This document shows, one piece after another, positions 28,554 through 39,366 of a stretch of DNA of 64,000 nt. Source of the DNA: Tritrichomonas musculus (taxonomy: Eukaryota; Parabasalia; Tritrichomonadida; Tritrichomonadidae). The translations under genes and the position numbers were made by a program. How positions within the stretch are numbered: the first letter of the stretch is position 1; every line of letters begins with the position of its first letter. The stretch covers positions 5,084,001 to 5,148,000 of the forward strand of contig JAPFFF010000008.1 of NCBI GenBank assembly GCA_039105265.1, given 5' to 3'. Under the pieces are notes generated by a model, which saw only the letters and a list, made by a program, of their open reading frames with translations, did no database searches and was not told the DNA's origin.

Positions 28554-29972
28554 ATGTCATACAACTACAGCTCAGACAGCGATGTTAGTCTATTTGACTC
28601 GATCGAGCAATCGGGTCAACAAGCTCCACCATCAGATCCGCCATCAGCTCCACCCACAGAAGTTTGGCTCAAGAACATGACCCCAGAACAACTCGAATCC
28701 ATGCGACTGTTCATCATGAAGCAGCAAGAAGAAGCAGCAGCTAGATTGAAGAAGAAGCAGCAAGAAGAAGAAGCAGCTAGATTGAAGAAGAAGCAAGAAG
28801 AAGAAGAAGCAGCTAGATTGAAGAAGAAGCAAGAAGAAGAAGAAGCAGCTCGATTGAAGAAGCAACAAGAAGAAGAAGCAGCTAGATTGAAGAAGCAGCA
28901 AGAAGAAGAAGCATTAGCAAGATTGAAGCAAGAAGACGATGCAAGAAGGAAGAATCCATATGTTCCATATGTTCCAATTTCCAATAAAGTCTTTCCACCA
29001 CCTCGCTCATATAATATAATACAAGTTCCTCCACCTCCTCCACCTCCTTCTAATCAACAAATACCACCACCTCCAAGAGTTCTCGCTAGACCATCTGCAT
29101 TTGTCGAGAATCAAAAACTCGGTTCCAATCCAAAAGAAGAAACAAAGATAGAAGGAGAAGAAGAAGTTGATCATGAACAAGAACCATCACCAGCTCGCAA
29201 AGAACCATATAAGCCACCGAAAAGTGTTCATGATATGAAATCCAATAGTGATTATAAGGAGGATAATGTTCGTCCATTCGACTTTCGAGAAGAAATGGAA
29301 CAATTAATAGAAGAAAATGAAAACTTGAAAGAACGATTAACGAAGTTGGAGGAGAAAATGACTGGTGTAGAATTTCACATTGAAGACATCAATCACAATG
29401 CTGAAGAACTCAGGAAAGACATTGATAATAACGACGAATACGCACTCGAGCTGATGAAATTGGAACTTGCTCCAAAAAAGGTGGCGAAGTACATTAACAA
29501 AATTCACGATCTAAAGAAGGACGTGGCGGATCTGAAAAATGCTCAACAAGCTGGTCCTCCAACAGATGATGCATTTGCTGAAAAGTTGGCAAGATCGAGA
29601 TTGATGATGGTAGAAGTTGATTATCTTCGAAACATGATGGACGCTATTGAATCATATGACAAGAAAAAAGCACCAGAGATGATAAACGTGTTCAAGTCCT
29701 ATGGATGGAAGTTGTCCAATTGCATTTATCATCTTCGACCATACTTATCACCAGAAGAGAAAGAGAAGTTGGACAAAGCATGCAGCTTCGAGAGAAAAGG
29801 AAAGAAGCAATCACCGAAGCAAGTGCTGAATGCCATTAAGCAATTTGGTGAATCAATGGAGAAGAACGAAATTGAACGGAACTCTGACTCGAAGTCGAAA
29901 GGACATGAGTTCCAATATCATTTTCCATATCTCGAAGATAATGTCGTTGATGATGATGATTACCCCCAATAA
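28554..29972 (+). CDS. Coiled-coil, Pro-rich Polinton protein
   Basis: 472 aa. Residues ~55-125 are near-perfect repeats of EEEAARLKKKQ (11-13 aa), coded by GAAGAAGCAGCTAGATTGAAG-type 33-36-bp DNA repeats (28730-28925), then a Pro-rich linker (PPPPPPPSNQQIPPPPR), then a second coiled coil (~240-330: EEMEQLIEENENLKERLTK) and an alpha-helical end with Asp-rich tail. Likely structural or scaffolding; no enzyme motif. The repeats may vary in number between copies. Confidence 0.6.
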   Translation: MSYNYSSDSDVSLFDSIEQSGQQAPPSDPPSAPPTEVWLKNMTPEQLESMRLFIMKQQEEAAARLKKKQQEEEAARLKKKQEEEEAARLKKKQEEEEAARLKKQQEEEAARLKKQQEEEALARLKQEDDARRKNPYVPYVPISNKVFPPPRSYNIIQVPPPPPPPSNQQIPPPPRVLARPSAFVENQKLGSNPKEETKIEGEEEVDHEQEPSPARKEPYKPPKSVHDMKSNSDYKEDNVRPFDFREEMEQLIEENENLKERLTKLEEKMTGVEFHIEDINHNAEELRKDIDNNDEYALELMKLELAPKKVAKYINKIHDLKKDVADLKNAQQAGPPTDDAFAEKLARSRLMMVEVDYLRNMMDAIESYDKKKAPEMINVFKSYGWKLSNCIYHLRPYLSPEEKEKLDKACSFERKGKKQSPKQVLNAIKQFGESMEKNEIERNSDSKSKGHEFQYHFPYLEDNVVDDDDYPQ

Positions 29973-30032
29973 GATAGGTCATAACTAAAAAATAATTTTT
30001 TTTACTTTTTCTTTGTTTTTATTTTTATCGTT

Positions 30033-30045
30033 TCACTTTTATTTT
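30033..30045 (+). promoter_or_regulatory. Possible Inr-like site before the polymerase gene
   Basis: TCACTT at 30033-30038 fits the trichomonad initiator consensus TCA(C/T)T(T/A) (known from Trichomonas vaginalis) and lies 8 bp before ATG 30046, the usual spacing. This supports starting the polymerase at 30046 rather than at the upstream in-frame ATG 30013, which would lie before this site. Confidence 0.4.
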
Positions 30046-33000
30046 ATGTTAAACATGAACAAGGACATTGAAGATAATTTTTTAGATGCTATTGGAGATG
30101 TCTATGCTGATACAAAATCACAGTTTCGTCGTGAATATAATCGACGTGCTAAACAATACCAAAAGAAAGACAAATTTAAAGAAGAAATGAGGAAGCTCAT
30201 GATTCCTGCAGGACAAGGTATTGGTTTTGCTACAGACATCAATCAAGATGAAGATAAGAGGTACGCATTTACGGAAGCACTACGACAGATACATAAAAAG
30301 AAAAATGTTGGAAGACCTATTGTTAAAGCAATTGCACTTGATGGAACTCACAAGTACTTCACACTCAGTGATAAGCACAACATCGAAAGTACATTAGGTC
30401 ATATAACAGGAGAACTTGATTTAAGTGAAGACCAATCAGACACTAATCCATATATCTCAAACATGTTCATTCCAGTTCGATATGAGGTACAATTTATTGA
30501 CATGAACAAAACAAATGATGGTGTTCATTTTAGAACCAAGATGCAAGATATGGATACTCATGAAATCTATGATGATGAAGTCGAAATTGATGAAGACTAT
30601 CGAAATACACCAGAAGGTAGTTTTTTCCCATACATCAATCTATCACCTATAGACTTATCTACATACCAAATCTTTCATGAGGTAAGGAAAGAGAACTACA
30701 GAGATAATTGTTTTGTATATGCTTGTATACAATCAGGTGTGTTCACTGATGATGAAATAGATGACTTACGATTTTTTGTTCAAACAAGAGCCATACCTAA
30801 TAACAAGATAGAAGAAGTAGCTAAAAAGTTCAAGTGCAATTTTAGTATCATTAGAATTGTTGAACAACCTGATAAATACAAGTATGAAACAAGAATCAAC
30901 ACCAGAAAGAAAAAATGGTCTGTTGATTTTAAAAGAGAAGTTAACCTGATATTGTTCAAAGACCATTATATGCTCAACAGGAAAATACCTTGTACATTAT
31001 TCTACCTTCAACACTATGAAGAACTTGATAGAACATTTGCATATATGCCTTTTGACAAAAGATGTATGATAGCAAGATTGGAGAAAAATGGAAAGACTGT
31101 CAAAGACTATAAACATGAAGGAATCAAACCAATAACCTTTTTCCAAAAGATGTTTGAGTTACATCTATTTGAAGAAATCAAAGCATGCGAAATGGATATT
31201 ATCAACACAACTGAATATGAACATGTTAATGACTATGTAAGTCTCGAATATAATGCAGAACAGAGTACAAGACTCATTGAGAATAATAAAAAGAAACAAA
31301 ATACATGGTCAAGGATTTATTATAGCGACTTCGAAACAAACTCTACAGTCAGTCCACATATACCATATCTCAATTGTACTATCTTTCGAGATGGTGCCAA
31401 CATACATAAAATATCTATTCAAGGTGAAGATTGTGGACAGAAGCTCTTGAATTATTTATGGAGTGGCTCATTAACATATTTTCATAACCTCAAGTATGAT
31501 GCATGTTTTTTCATTAACACACCTGGATGGGATACACAGATAACAGAACGAAGTGGAACTGTGTTGCAAATCATCATGACATTATTCGAAGAAGGTACAA
31601 GGAAAGTCAAAAAGCGATTAACATTCAGGAACTCATATAGTATAATACCTCAAGCATTAAGTAAATTTGCTACAATGTTCAACCTCAATGTTCACAAGGA
31701 AGTCATGGCATATAAGCTATATACACAAGAGAACATTCAAAGAAGAATTGTTGATGCTACTGAGTTCCAACAGCAATACATCGATGAAAATGCAGATAAG
31801 TTATCGAAAGCACAACTTGATGCAAACTGCAAGCAGATTATCGAAAATGCAAAAATCGCAAATTGCTATAATGATGGCAAAATCGACATCATTAAATATG
31901 CCATCTTCTATTGTTTCAAGGACTGTATTGTTTTGATGAAGGGAATGGAAAAATTTAATGAAGACCTGAAAGCAGTCTTTAAAGAAACAAAGACAGATAT
32001 GTATGGTGTTCATGATTTTATATCTATAAGTGCTATTGGATACTGCTTTGCCAAGAAATATGGTTGCTTTGATGGATGTTATGAACTATCAGGTAAGTGT
32101 CAAGACTTCATACAACGATGTGTCTCTGGTGGAAGAACAATGACAGCAGGTAATGAAAAGCAATACATCGAAGGAAAGATACAAGACTTTGATGCAGTTA
32201 GCTTATATCCATCTGCAATGTATGTTATGGATGGTATACCATTAGGAAGACCTAAAGTAATATCACAAGGTACAACACATGAACAACTTATGCAATATGA
32301 TACATTCTTTATCGAAGTCAACATCAAGAAACTCGAATGTAAATCAAAAGAGCCATATAAATTTGGACAAGTATTTACAAGGAATGAAGCAGGTAGTAAA
32401 ATATTCGGCAATTTCCTTGTTGACCATTATTATATCGATAAAGTAGGTCTCATGGACTTGTTCGAATTTTATGATGTTGAATATGAGTTAATACGTGGCT
32501 ATTACTTTGATGAAGGATTTAACAAGAAAATCAATGAGTTCATTGAGAAGCTCTTTAATCTCAGGGCAAGTTATAAAAAGCAAAAGAACCCTCTTGAACA
32601 AACAATAAAGCTCCTCCTCAACTCCATATATGGCAAGTCAATATTGAAAGCAACAAAGACTGAAACCAAGACAGTACCAAAAAGCCAACTATACAAGTAC
32701 CTCTGGAGGAACTACAACTTTATCAAGGAGGTTGTTGAAGATGCTAATATTGATAAGTGCTATGTCAAGAAGTTGAAACCAATTAATGACCATTTCAACC
32801 TACCTCAATTTGGTGCAAGCGTTCTCTCTTGGAGTAAGCACTTAATGAACAGGGTTATGGCTACAGCTGAGCAAGCAGGTATACCTATCTTTTATCAAGA
32901 TACTGATAGTATGCATGTACTTGAAAAAGATGTACCAAGGATAGCTGACTTATTCCAGTTCAAGTATCATCAACCTCTTATTGGAAAAAATATGTGTCAG

Positions 33001-33330
33001 TTTCATAATGACTTTGATGAGTTCGAAGGTAGTCAAGGGGAAATACACTCAAGAAAACTCATTGCACTTGGTAAAAAGAGCTACCTCGATATCTTGGTTG
33101 ATGAACAAGGAAATGAAGGATATCATATTAGACTCAAAGGAATTCCAAAACAAGTTATTCTCAACAAGTGCAAAAGGATGGATATCTCAGTTGAAGAGCT
33201 TTTTGAAAGAATGCATGAAGGAGAAAGTATGACATTTGATTTGTTGGATGGTTCGAATGCATTCAGGAAGTCAAAGACATTTCAACAAACCAACTTACCT
33301 AAATTTGCACGTACTCTTAGGTTTACTTAG
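30046..33330 (+). CDS. Protein-primed DNA polymerase B with N-terminal OTU-like cysteine protease
   Basis: 1094 aa. Exonuclease: ExoI SDFETN with D428, ExoII region YFHNLKYDACFF. Polymerase: motif A DFDAVSLYPS with D716, motif B LLLNSIYGKS with N859, motif C YQDTDS with D952/D954. It replicates the element by protein priming. Upstream of the exonuclease, residues ~215-310 contain YRDNCFVYACIQSG and, later, NLILFKDHYML, the Cys and His blocks of the OTU-like protease found fused to some DNA_pol_B_2 proteins. Start at 30046 is favoured by the TCACTT site; an in-frame ATG at 30013 would add 11 residues. Confidence 0.92.
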   Translation: MLNMNKDIEDNFLDAIGDVYADTKSQFRREYNRRAKQYQKKDKFKEEMRKLMIPAGQGIGFATDINQDEDKRYAFTEALRQIHKKKNVGRPIVKAIALDGTHKYFTLSDKHNIESTLGHITGELDLSEDQSDTNPYISNMFIPVRYEVQFIDMNKTNDGVHFRTKMQDMDTHEIYDDEVEIDEDYRNTPEGSFFPYINLSPIDLSTYQIFHEVRKENYRDNCFVYACIQSGVFTDDEIDDLRFFVQTRAIPNNKIEEVAKKFKCNFSIIRIVEQPDKYKYETRINTRKKKWSVDFKREVNLILFKDHYMLNRKIPCTLFYLQHYEELDRTFAYMPFDKRCMIARLEKNGKTVKDYKHEGIKPITFFQKMFELHLFEEIKACEMDIINTTEYEHVNDYVSLEYNAEQSTRLIENNKKKQNTWSRIYYSDFETNSTVSPHIPYLNCTIFRDGANIHKISIQGEDCGQKLLNYLWSGSLTYFHNLKYDACFFINTPGWDTQITERSGTVLQIIMTLFEEGTRKVKKRLTFRNSYSIIPQALSKFATMFNLNVHKEVMAYKLYTQENIQRRIVDATEFQQQYIDENADKLSKAQLDANCKQIIENAKIANCYNDGKIDIIKYAIFYCFKDCIVLMKGMEKFNEDLKAVFKETKTDMYGVHDFISISAIGYCFAKKYGCFDGCYELSGKCQDFIQRCVSGGRTMTAGNEKQYIEGKIQDFDAVSLYPSAMYVMDGIPLGRPKVISQGTTHEQLMQYDTFFIEVNIKKLECKSKEPYKFGQVFTRNEAGSKIFGNFLVDHYYIDKVGLMDLFEFYDVEYELIRGYYFDEGFNKKINEFIEKLFNLRASYKKQKNPLEQTIKLLLNSIYGKSILKATKTETKTVPKSQLYKYLWRNYNFIKEVVEDANIDKCYVKKLKPINDHFNLPQFGASVLSWSKHLMNRVMATAEQAGIPIFYQDTDSMHVLEKDVPRIADLFQFKYHQPLIGKNMCQFHNDFDEFEGSQGEIHSRKLIALGKKSYLDILVDEQGNEGYHIRLKGIPKQVILNKCKRMDISVEELFERMHEGESMTFDLLDGSNAFRKSKTFQQTNLPKFARTLRFT

Positions 33331-34063
33331 TTATAACATCATTGATATCAGTCGAGTTGGATGGTTTAATTTTGATAGTTATGAACAAAGGACTTTTTAA
33401 CAATATCGGCTGGTATTGAAAATCTACTAAACTTAATTCTAAAAACTTTAATGAATCTGTAAATGTTTTTATTTTTAAAGGCTTACCCTCAGTCTCGAAA
33501 TCATAGATAAGTGGTTTCTTATCTACAGTGAAGGTATTTATTGTACCTATAACTGAAGGTGTATATTGCTGTTCACCTATATTCGAGTATATGGCATTAC
33601 CTTGTAGTGATACTAGATACAACTTAGTATGATTTAATATTGGTATATCTTTTATTATATAGGTTGTATTAGCAGGTAACTCTAAAGGCAATGGAGTATT
33701 ATAAAGACCAGTTACTAATGCAGCTCGATGAGTTAAAGACGTAATGGTAGTCTTCATTGTGGTTTTTATTTGGAATGTTCTTGTTTCTTGTTTATACTCC
33801 CATTGAAACCAAGACATTAAATTTAATACCGATTGTAATTCTTTGATTGTATAAGAAAATTTAGGAGTTCGAAAATAGGCTTTAATAGGTACTGAATCAC
33901 TTGACATCTCAATATAATCTTCATCATTGGTTAACAGAATATTACTCAAGGTGCTTAATGAAGATACATAATACTTGACATATTTACACTTCCAAGGTAT
34001 ATCTAAATTAACTGATACCTTATTATATTCATCTGCATTTGTGCTTTGTACTGATACTAGCAT
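33323..34063 (-). CDS. Beta-rich Polinton protein, candidate minor capsid/penton
   Basis: 246 aa, convergent with the polymerase, 3' ends overlapping by 8 bp. Repeated beta-like segments, ending with LSLVDFQYQPILLKSPLFIT and IKIKPS, which reads like the F-G-H-I strands of a single jelly roll. Pentons of Polinton-like elements have this size. No motif proves it. The start lies ~16 bp from the start of the giant fibre-like gene, so the two share a divergent promoter. Confidence 0.5.
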   Translation of the reverse strand: MLVSVQSTNADEYNKVSVNLDIPWKCKYVKYYVSSLSTLSNILLTNDEDYIEMSSDSVPIKAYFRTPKFSYTIKELQSVLNLMSWFQWEYKQETRTFQIKTTMKTTITSLTHRAALVTGLYNTPLPLELPANTTYIIKDIPILNHTKLYLVSLQGNAIYSNIGEQQYTPSVIGTINTFTVDKKPLIYDFETEGKPLKIKTFTDSLKFLELSLVDFQYQPILLKSPLFITIKIKPSNSTDINDVITK

Positions 34064-34079
34064 TTTATTATATCCTAAA

Positions 34080-37000
34080 ATGTCAATTAAAGTTTATTCT
34101 TTGTTATCAGGAGAAACAGAGAAGCTAAAAGACAAAGACATAGAGATAAGTGTTAATGATGAAAACAACATCGATATCATAAGAGGTGGAGACCCTAAAG
34201 ATTATCCAAAATTCAGTTGCTTATATAATAAGGAAGAGATAGACATAAAATTGGTTAGTGACTATCTGGATAAAAATGGGCTCGAGTCTTTTGGTGCTCT
34301 TAACATTATGGGAGGTAAAGGTATATATACATGGAATACTGATGGTACACTAACGACAAAAATACAATATTGTGCTAGTCTCAATAAACTATATGAAAGA
34401 TTAAGAGACAGTGCTAAAAATTTAGAAGTCTTTTTAACCAAAATGAGGGAAGATGTAGATTCTGGTATTGCACCCGGAGCTACCTTAAAATATTTCACTG
34501 GAGAGATAAGTGATAAAGATATAATAGAAGAAGAATATGATGTTAGTACATATAAGAAGTTAATAGAAGCATTAACAGCGAATCAAAAAGGTATGTTAGA
34601 TGTTATGAATTTAATGATTCAAAATATAGATGAAGTTAATAATGCAATTGTTCCAAGTATCGATTGGAATACATTAAAGGACTTAAAAATAATTGTCGAA
34701 CATGTAGATGAAACTACCAAAGCAATTACCTATGGAACAGATACAATAAAACCTAAAAACATGGAAACTATAATAAAAGAGTTAAGTACAAGTAATGATA
34801 ATATATCAAAGTGGATAAAAAATAATACTGTTGATTTTACTGAGATTGAGCCCATTAAATATGTAGATTTAAAAGTTAATGAAACTACTAATGAAACTAT
34901 CTTTGATGTCAATGAGACAAAGATAAATAACATGAAAGACTTTGCTGAGAAAACAAATACAACAGCTGCTAATATTACTAAATGGATAGATGCATTAAAT
35001 GATCAAACCATAAGTTATGAGACTCTCTTGAACTTAACAGGTGGTAATACTTCCATGTGCCTAATTAATAAAACAACTGGTGAACCAGAAATACATGAGG
35101 TTAAAATAGAAATTGATGAAACACCACCACCTACTCCAACACCTGAGCCAACTCCAGACCCTACACCTACACCTACGCCTACTCCAACTGAACCACCAAA
35201 AGAGTTAGTTAACAAAGAAGATATGGTTTATGTAATTCCTCCTATTGATGAATTAAAGAAACTCGAAGAATATACGATTCCAAAAATAATAGAACCAGAA
35301 GTACTCAAATTAACAGTATCCAAGTTTTGGTTATATAGTAAAGAGACAATAGGATGGATAAAAGACTTATTGTATAATATCATTTCAACTACCCTATCTC
35401 TTGCTAAACAGCCTATTAAATTAACTTATAAAACAATTGCTTTTGCGACAAAAGAATTTATGAAGATTATATATAACTTATTTTATTTTATCTGGTATGG
35501 TATTGATAGTATTGTGGATATTGCATATGAAGCTGTTAAAGATAATGAAAAAGTGGGGGTAATCTTTTATATTGGAGGAGAAGATGCAGATGCTGACTTT
35601 AAGGATGTAGATTTGCATCAGGTCATTGATGAGATAAAAGAATTGACACCAAGACTTAATAACAAAATTGATGAATTAAAGAATGAAGGAATTCGAATGA
35701 TTAAAATAGCATATAGCTCATTTACATTATTTTGGAGCAACTTATGGCACTTCATAGTTGATTTTATCATGAACTACCCGAATTTAGTTAATAATATTAT
35801 ACAGATAGGCGGAAATTGGATAGATGCTCAATTTTGGCAATATATAGGAGGTTATTCTGATTTAATTCTGTATGTTTATGTAATACTTGTATATGCAATC
35901 GCTGGGGGTTTAGGCGTTGGGGCATTTTGTTTATGTGTAATTCTAATAGCTGCCCTTTTCGAACCAATAGGAAGAGGTGCCCAATGGATTGTAAATAAGA
36001 TTACACGACATCCTCCTGCTCCTCATGCTCGTACACTTGAAGTTGATGATAATGACGTTGTTAATACTGATGATGAAAATAGCTTTGATATTGTTGACCC
36101 TGATGGAAATAAAATTGTAATTGAGATTGATGATGATATATTAGAAGTATTTCGAAATCAATATAACTCATTGGTCTCCAAATATCAAACAATCTATGAT
36201 GTTGTTCCCTCTACTCCATCAACTGACTCCAAGTATTTTACCTTGAAGGAATCAGACCAGTTATATTTATATAGACCATCTAAGACGTATGAAGAATCCA
36301 ATTATTATTGTATGAGATGGGATATAGATAAAGATTATGACATACCACAAAATTTAGTATTTAGATTCAAAGACTATCTATTTGGTCATAACTGGGAATT
36401 AACATGGGATGGTAAAAATTGGACAGGAAATAATTGTCAAAACATGTGTACAGAAAAGATATCATACATGAACACAAATAACGGTGCGCCTGCTTTAACA
36501 ATCAAACATAACGAAAGAATTGGGAGATGGATAAAAGGAACAATAAAGGAAGATTTAACAGATGATGATAATTATGCTCATATCTTGAAAGATTATCTTA
36601 CCAATTGGAGGGTTGTTAAGAAAGATGGAACCATACTAAGTGAAGGAATAACTGCAACTTTTGATTCAAGTGGTTCAGGTACTTTAACTCAAGATGGATA
36701 TAAATATGAACAAGCTAGAATGTATGTTGATGCACCAAGTGGATTAAATGCAGATGATGGATTATATGTTTATGCTGACCTAAATATTAATGGAAATATA
36801 ACTGAATTAAAATGGGATTGTCATCCTACTCATTGTATTAATTCAGGTGTTATGCATACCTATGGGTCAAATCCTTGTCTCGAATCATTTAATTATCATC
36901 GAGAAAAAAGGCATTCCATTAAAATCATTGAAGGATTTAATCATAAGAACATTCGAATATATATAGAGAAAGAATTATTTGATTTTGATGTGAAAGTTAA

Positions 37001-39347
37001 TCCATTCGATATAATTATTCAACAACAATTTTATGAAGTAGAGCCAGACCCAAGAAAATGCACTACCATATCGACAGATTATAATATTTATTCATCAAAG
37101 ATTATATGGGCTGATAATATCATGACTATGCGTCGAGATTTAAATGTTGTTGGTGGAATCACAGATATATTAGCCTATGATTATGCTTTATTGAAACAGA
37201 CAGTTGATAATCTAGTTGAACAAATGAGAATTCAAGCCATGTATAATGAATATACTGATAGTATTAAACAAGGTGTAGCAGTTGCGAATAGTATATTAAA
37301 TATTTTAGCATCAACAGTTTGTATTGCAAGTGCCCTTTCAACATTAAATATGTCCAATAACTCTGTAACTATTAATACATATCAAACAAGACCTTTCCCA
37401 GCAGGTCCAGGAGGAAATGGTGGAGGAGGTGGTGGTGGTGGTGGTGGTTATCCAGGTGATGGAGGTAGTGGCTTTCAAGGTAAGTTTTTGGTGAATGTTG
37501 ATTTGAAGGCTGATAAGATGACTATGGAAAGATTTTTACCAATAACAACAACTGTTCAAAATCCTGTTGCTGGAGCTATTTCAACATTCTCAGCTACACA
37601 GGTTGTCCTTTCGACAACACATGCACTGACTCAGTTAGGAAATGCTATTGCTACACTTGGTTCGAATGTCTTACACTTCTTTAGGAATAGACCAGATACA
37701 AATGGAACTGAAACATTAAATATTAATTCATCCTCGATTACAATAACTGATAATGATACTGATAATGCAACAAATACTATCACAACCACTGAGCAATCAT
37801 TAGAGAGAACTCATAGAGAAGTTCAGCCACAGGTTGTTACAGATGAAACAGATGAGATTCGAACAGATATAACTGTACCACAGACTACAATGACAAATAC
37901 AGCTTCAACTACGATTGCACTTAGGAATCAAGTTCCTGTTATCAATATATCTGGAATCCAGTATACCTTAGAAGATATTGCAGATATGACAAGAGCAGAA
38001 CGAAATGCATTAGTTGCTAGTCATCCTGATATCTTACGTATCCAATATCATGGAAGAGAGTGGTTTAATGTGTATGATTTGTTTTATAATGACCAACTCA
38101 TTATCCATAATAATGTATTTCAACGAAGGACTCTAATAAGACCAGCTGATATTGAGATGACAGATAGAATACATAGAGCTACTGATAATAATTGGTCAAT
38201 AGAATGGGAAGGAACAACATACACAGCGAGAGATATTGAACAATTATCTATGCAAGACAGATTAAATTTACCATTTGTACAAAATGGAGATATTGGATTA
38301 GAACCTTACTTGAATGACCAAACAATGGAAGCATGGATAAATATTATTGATCATAGAGGAGAGACTATTGATCCAATTGTTGCTACTATTGATTATTCAG
38401 CACCAACTACAGCAAATATTAGTGGAGGTCAAGTACGATTTGTTGGAATAAATTCACAGATAGAAGTCAATGCAAATGGAGTTAGATATCAGCATTATGA
38501 CCTTGTTGCCACAACAGATACTTGGACAGTACCAGGAACAACACCAGCAATAACAGCAAGAATGATAGAACAAATGAGTGATGAACAAAGAGGAGAACTA
38601 ATGGATAATATTTATTCTCATGGTAATCTTTTAGCTTTTAATGACACATTAGATGAAACAACTGGTGAAGAAATAACACAAGTACTATATAATGGAAATG
38701 TAGTTGCTACAATAGATAGAAGAAGACTACATGTAATTAATATTGTGAATGGAGTGATAGAAATGTACCAACAAGATGGTGTTATAAGTGCAACTACCCA
38801 GGTTATTATGGGAGCAGTAGGTTATGTTGCTAGAAGGTTCTTACATGGTCAATGGCAGTTTGTTAGACATCATCCTGGTGATGCAGCAGCTATAGCAGGA
38901 GTAGCAGCAGAAGCATATGTAGCAAATAGAATAGGATTATTTAATATTCCAAGTTGGTTCCGTCGTAATGATAACCCAGAGACATTAGCAGAGGAAGATG
39001 TATTAGAAAAGATTCTTGCATGGGCATATCATGAAGAAACAGATGATGAACCTGAACTTGAAATAACAATGAAGGATGCTGATAAGATGATGGTTTCATT
39101 TGATACATGTATTAATATTGCAAAGACATATCGCGATACTTTAAAGGGTACAATAGCATTCATGTGCGAGAAAATCAAAGAGCTTGAAAATAAGTCAAGT
39201 ACAAAACATCCATTAGAAGATATAGATATGACTGCTTATATTACTAAAGTAGAAGTGAAGGAAATGATAGACCAGAAGGATGCATATATTGATACTCTTG
39301 AGGCAAGACTTGCAGCACTTGAAGCTAAATGTGCTAACATCGAATGA
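34080..39347 (+). CDS. Giant fibre-like Polinton protein (1755 aa)
   Basis: From ATG 34080. Parts in order: helical N-terminal region, Pro/Thr-rich stretch at ~350-375 (TPTPEPTPDPTPTPTPTP), hydrophobic segments at ~595-630 (LYVYVILVYAIAGGLGVGAF) that look membrane-spanning, the family domain near ~720-790 (YLYRPSKTY, LVFRFKDYLFGHNWELTWDG), a poly-Gly hinge near ~1110 (GGNGGGGGGGGGGYPGDGG), a Thr/Asn-rich beta region and a C-terminal coiled coil (IAFMCEKIKELENK). Its YLY-P/FGxxWxLxWDG domain and tail are shared with the 873-aa protein next to it. I infer a fibre or surface protein; function not shown. Confidence 0.7.
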   Translation: MSIKVYSLLSGETEKLKDKDIEISVNDENNIDIIRGGDPKDYPKFSCLYNKEEIDIKLVSDYLDKNGLESFGALNIMGGKGIYTWNTDGTLTTKIQYCASLNKLYERLRDSAKNLEVFLTKMREDVDSGIAPGATLKYFTGEISDKDIIEEEYDVSTYKKLIEALTANQKGMLDVMNLMIQNIDEVNNAIVPSIDWNTLKDLKIIVEHVDETTKAITYGTDTIKPKNMETIIKELSTSNDNISKWIKNNTVDFTEIEPIKYVDLKVNETTNETIFDVNETKINNMKDFAEKTNTTAANITKWIDALNDQTISYETLLNLTGGNTSMCLINKTTGEPEIHEVKIEIDETPPPTPTPEPTPDPTPTPTPTPTEPPKELVNKEDMVYVIPPIDELKKLEEYTIPKIIEPEVLKLTVSKFWLYSKETIGWIKDLLYNIISTTLSLAKQPIKLTYKTIAFATKEFMKIIYNLFYFIWYGIDSIVDIAYEAVKDNEKVGVIFYIGGEDADADFKDVDLHQVIDEIKELTPRLNNKIDELKNEGIRMIKIAYSSFTLFWSNLWHFIVDFIMNYPNLVNNIIQIGGNWIDAQFWQYIGGYSDLILYVYVILVYAIAGGLGVGAFCLCVILIAALFEPIGRGAQWIVNKITRHPPAPHARTLEVDDNDVVNTDDENSFDIVDPDGNKIVIEIDDDILEVFRNQYNSLVSKYQTIYDVVPSTPSTDSKYFTLKESDQLYLYRPSKTYEESNYYCMRWDIDKDYDIPQNLVFRFKDYLFGHNWELTWDGKNWTGNNCQNMCTEKISYMNTNNGAPALTIKHNERIGRWIKGTIKEDLTDDDNYAHILKDYLTNWRVVKKDGTILSEGITATFDSSGSGTLTQDGYKYEQARMYVDAPSGLNADDGLYVYADLNINGNITELKWDCHPTHCINSGVMHTYGSNPCLESFNYHREKRHSIKIIEGFNHKNIRIYIEKELFDFDVKVNPFDIIIQQQFYEVEPDPRKCTTISTDYNIYSSKIIWADNIMTMRRDLNVVGGITDILAYDYALLKQTVDNLVEQMRIQAMYNEYTDSIKQGVAVANSILNILASTVCIASALSTLNMSNNSVTINTYQTRPFPAGPGGNGGGGGGGGGGYPGDGGSGFQGKFLVNVDLKADKMTMERFLPITTTVQNPVAGAISTFSATQVVLSTTHALTQLGNAIATLGSNVLHFFRNRPDTNGTETLNINSSSITITDNDTDNATNTITTTEQSLERTHREVQPQVVTDETDEIRTDITVPQTTMTNTASTTIALRNQVPVINISGIQYTLEDIADMTRAERNALVASHPDILRIQYHGREWFNVYDLFYNDQLIIHNNVFQRRTLIRPADIEMTDRIHRATDNNWSIEWEGTTYTARDIEQLSMQDRLNLPFVQNGDIGLEPYLNDQTMEAWINIIDHRGETIDPIVATIDYSAPTTANISGGQVRFVGINSQIEVNANGVRYQHYDLVATTDTWTVPGTTPAITARMIEQMSDEQRGELMDNIYSHGNLLAFNDTLDETTGEEITQVLYNGNVVATIDRRRLHVINIVNGVIEMYQQDGVISATTQVIMGAVGYVARRFLHGQWQFVRHHPGDAAAIAGVAAEAYVANRIGLFNIPSWFRRNDNPETLAEEDVLEKILAWAYHEETDDEPELEITMKDADKMMVSFDTCINIAKTYRDTLKGTIAFMCEKIKELENKSSTKHPLEDIDMTAYITKVEVKEMIDQKDAYIDTLEARLAALEAKCANIE

Positions 39348-39366
39348 GAAGTTTTATTTAACTAAA

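Noticed and set aside
28616-28984. 122-aa minus-strand Ser/Cys/Phe-rich frame
   Set aside because: Antisense of the EEEAARLKKKQ repeats; repetitive DNA gives open frames on both strands.
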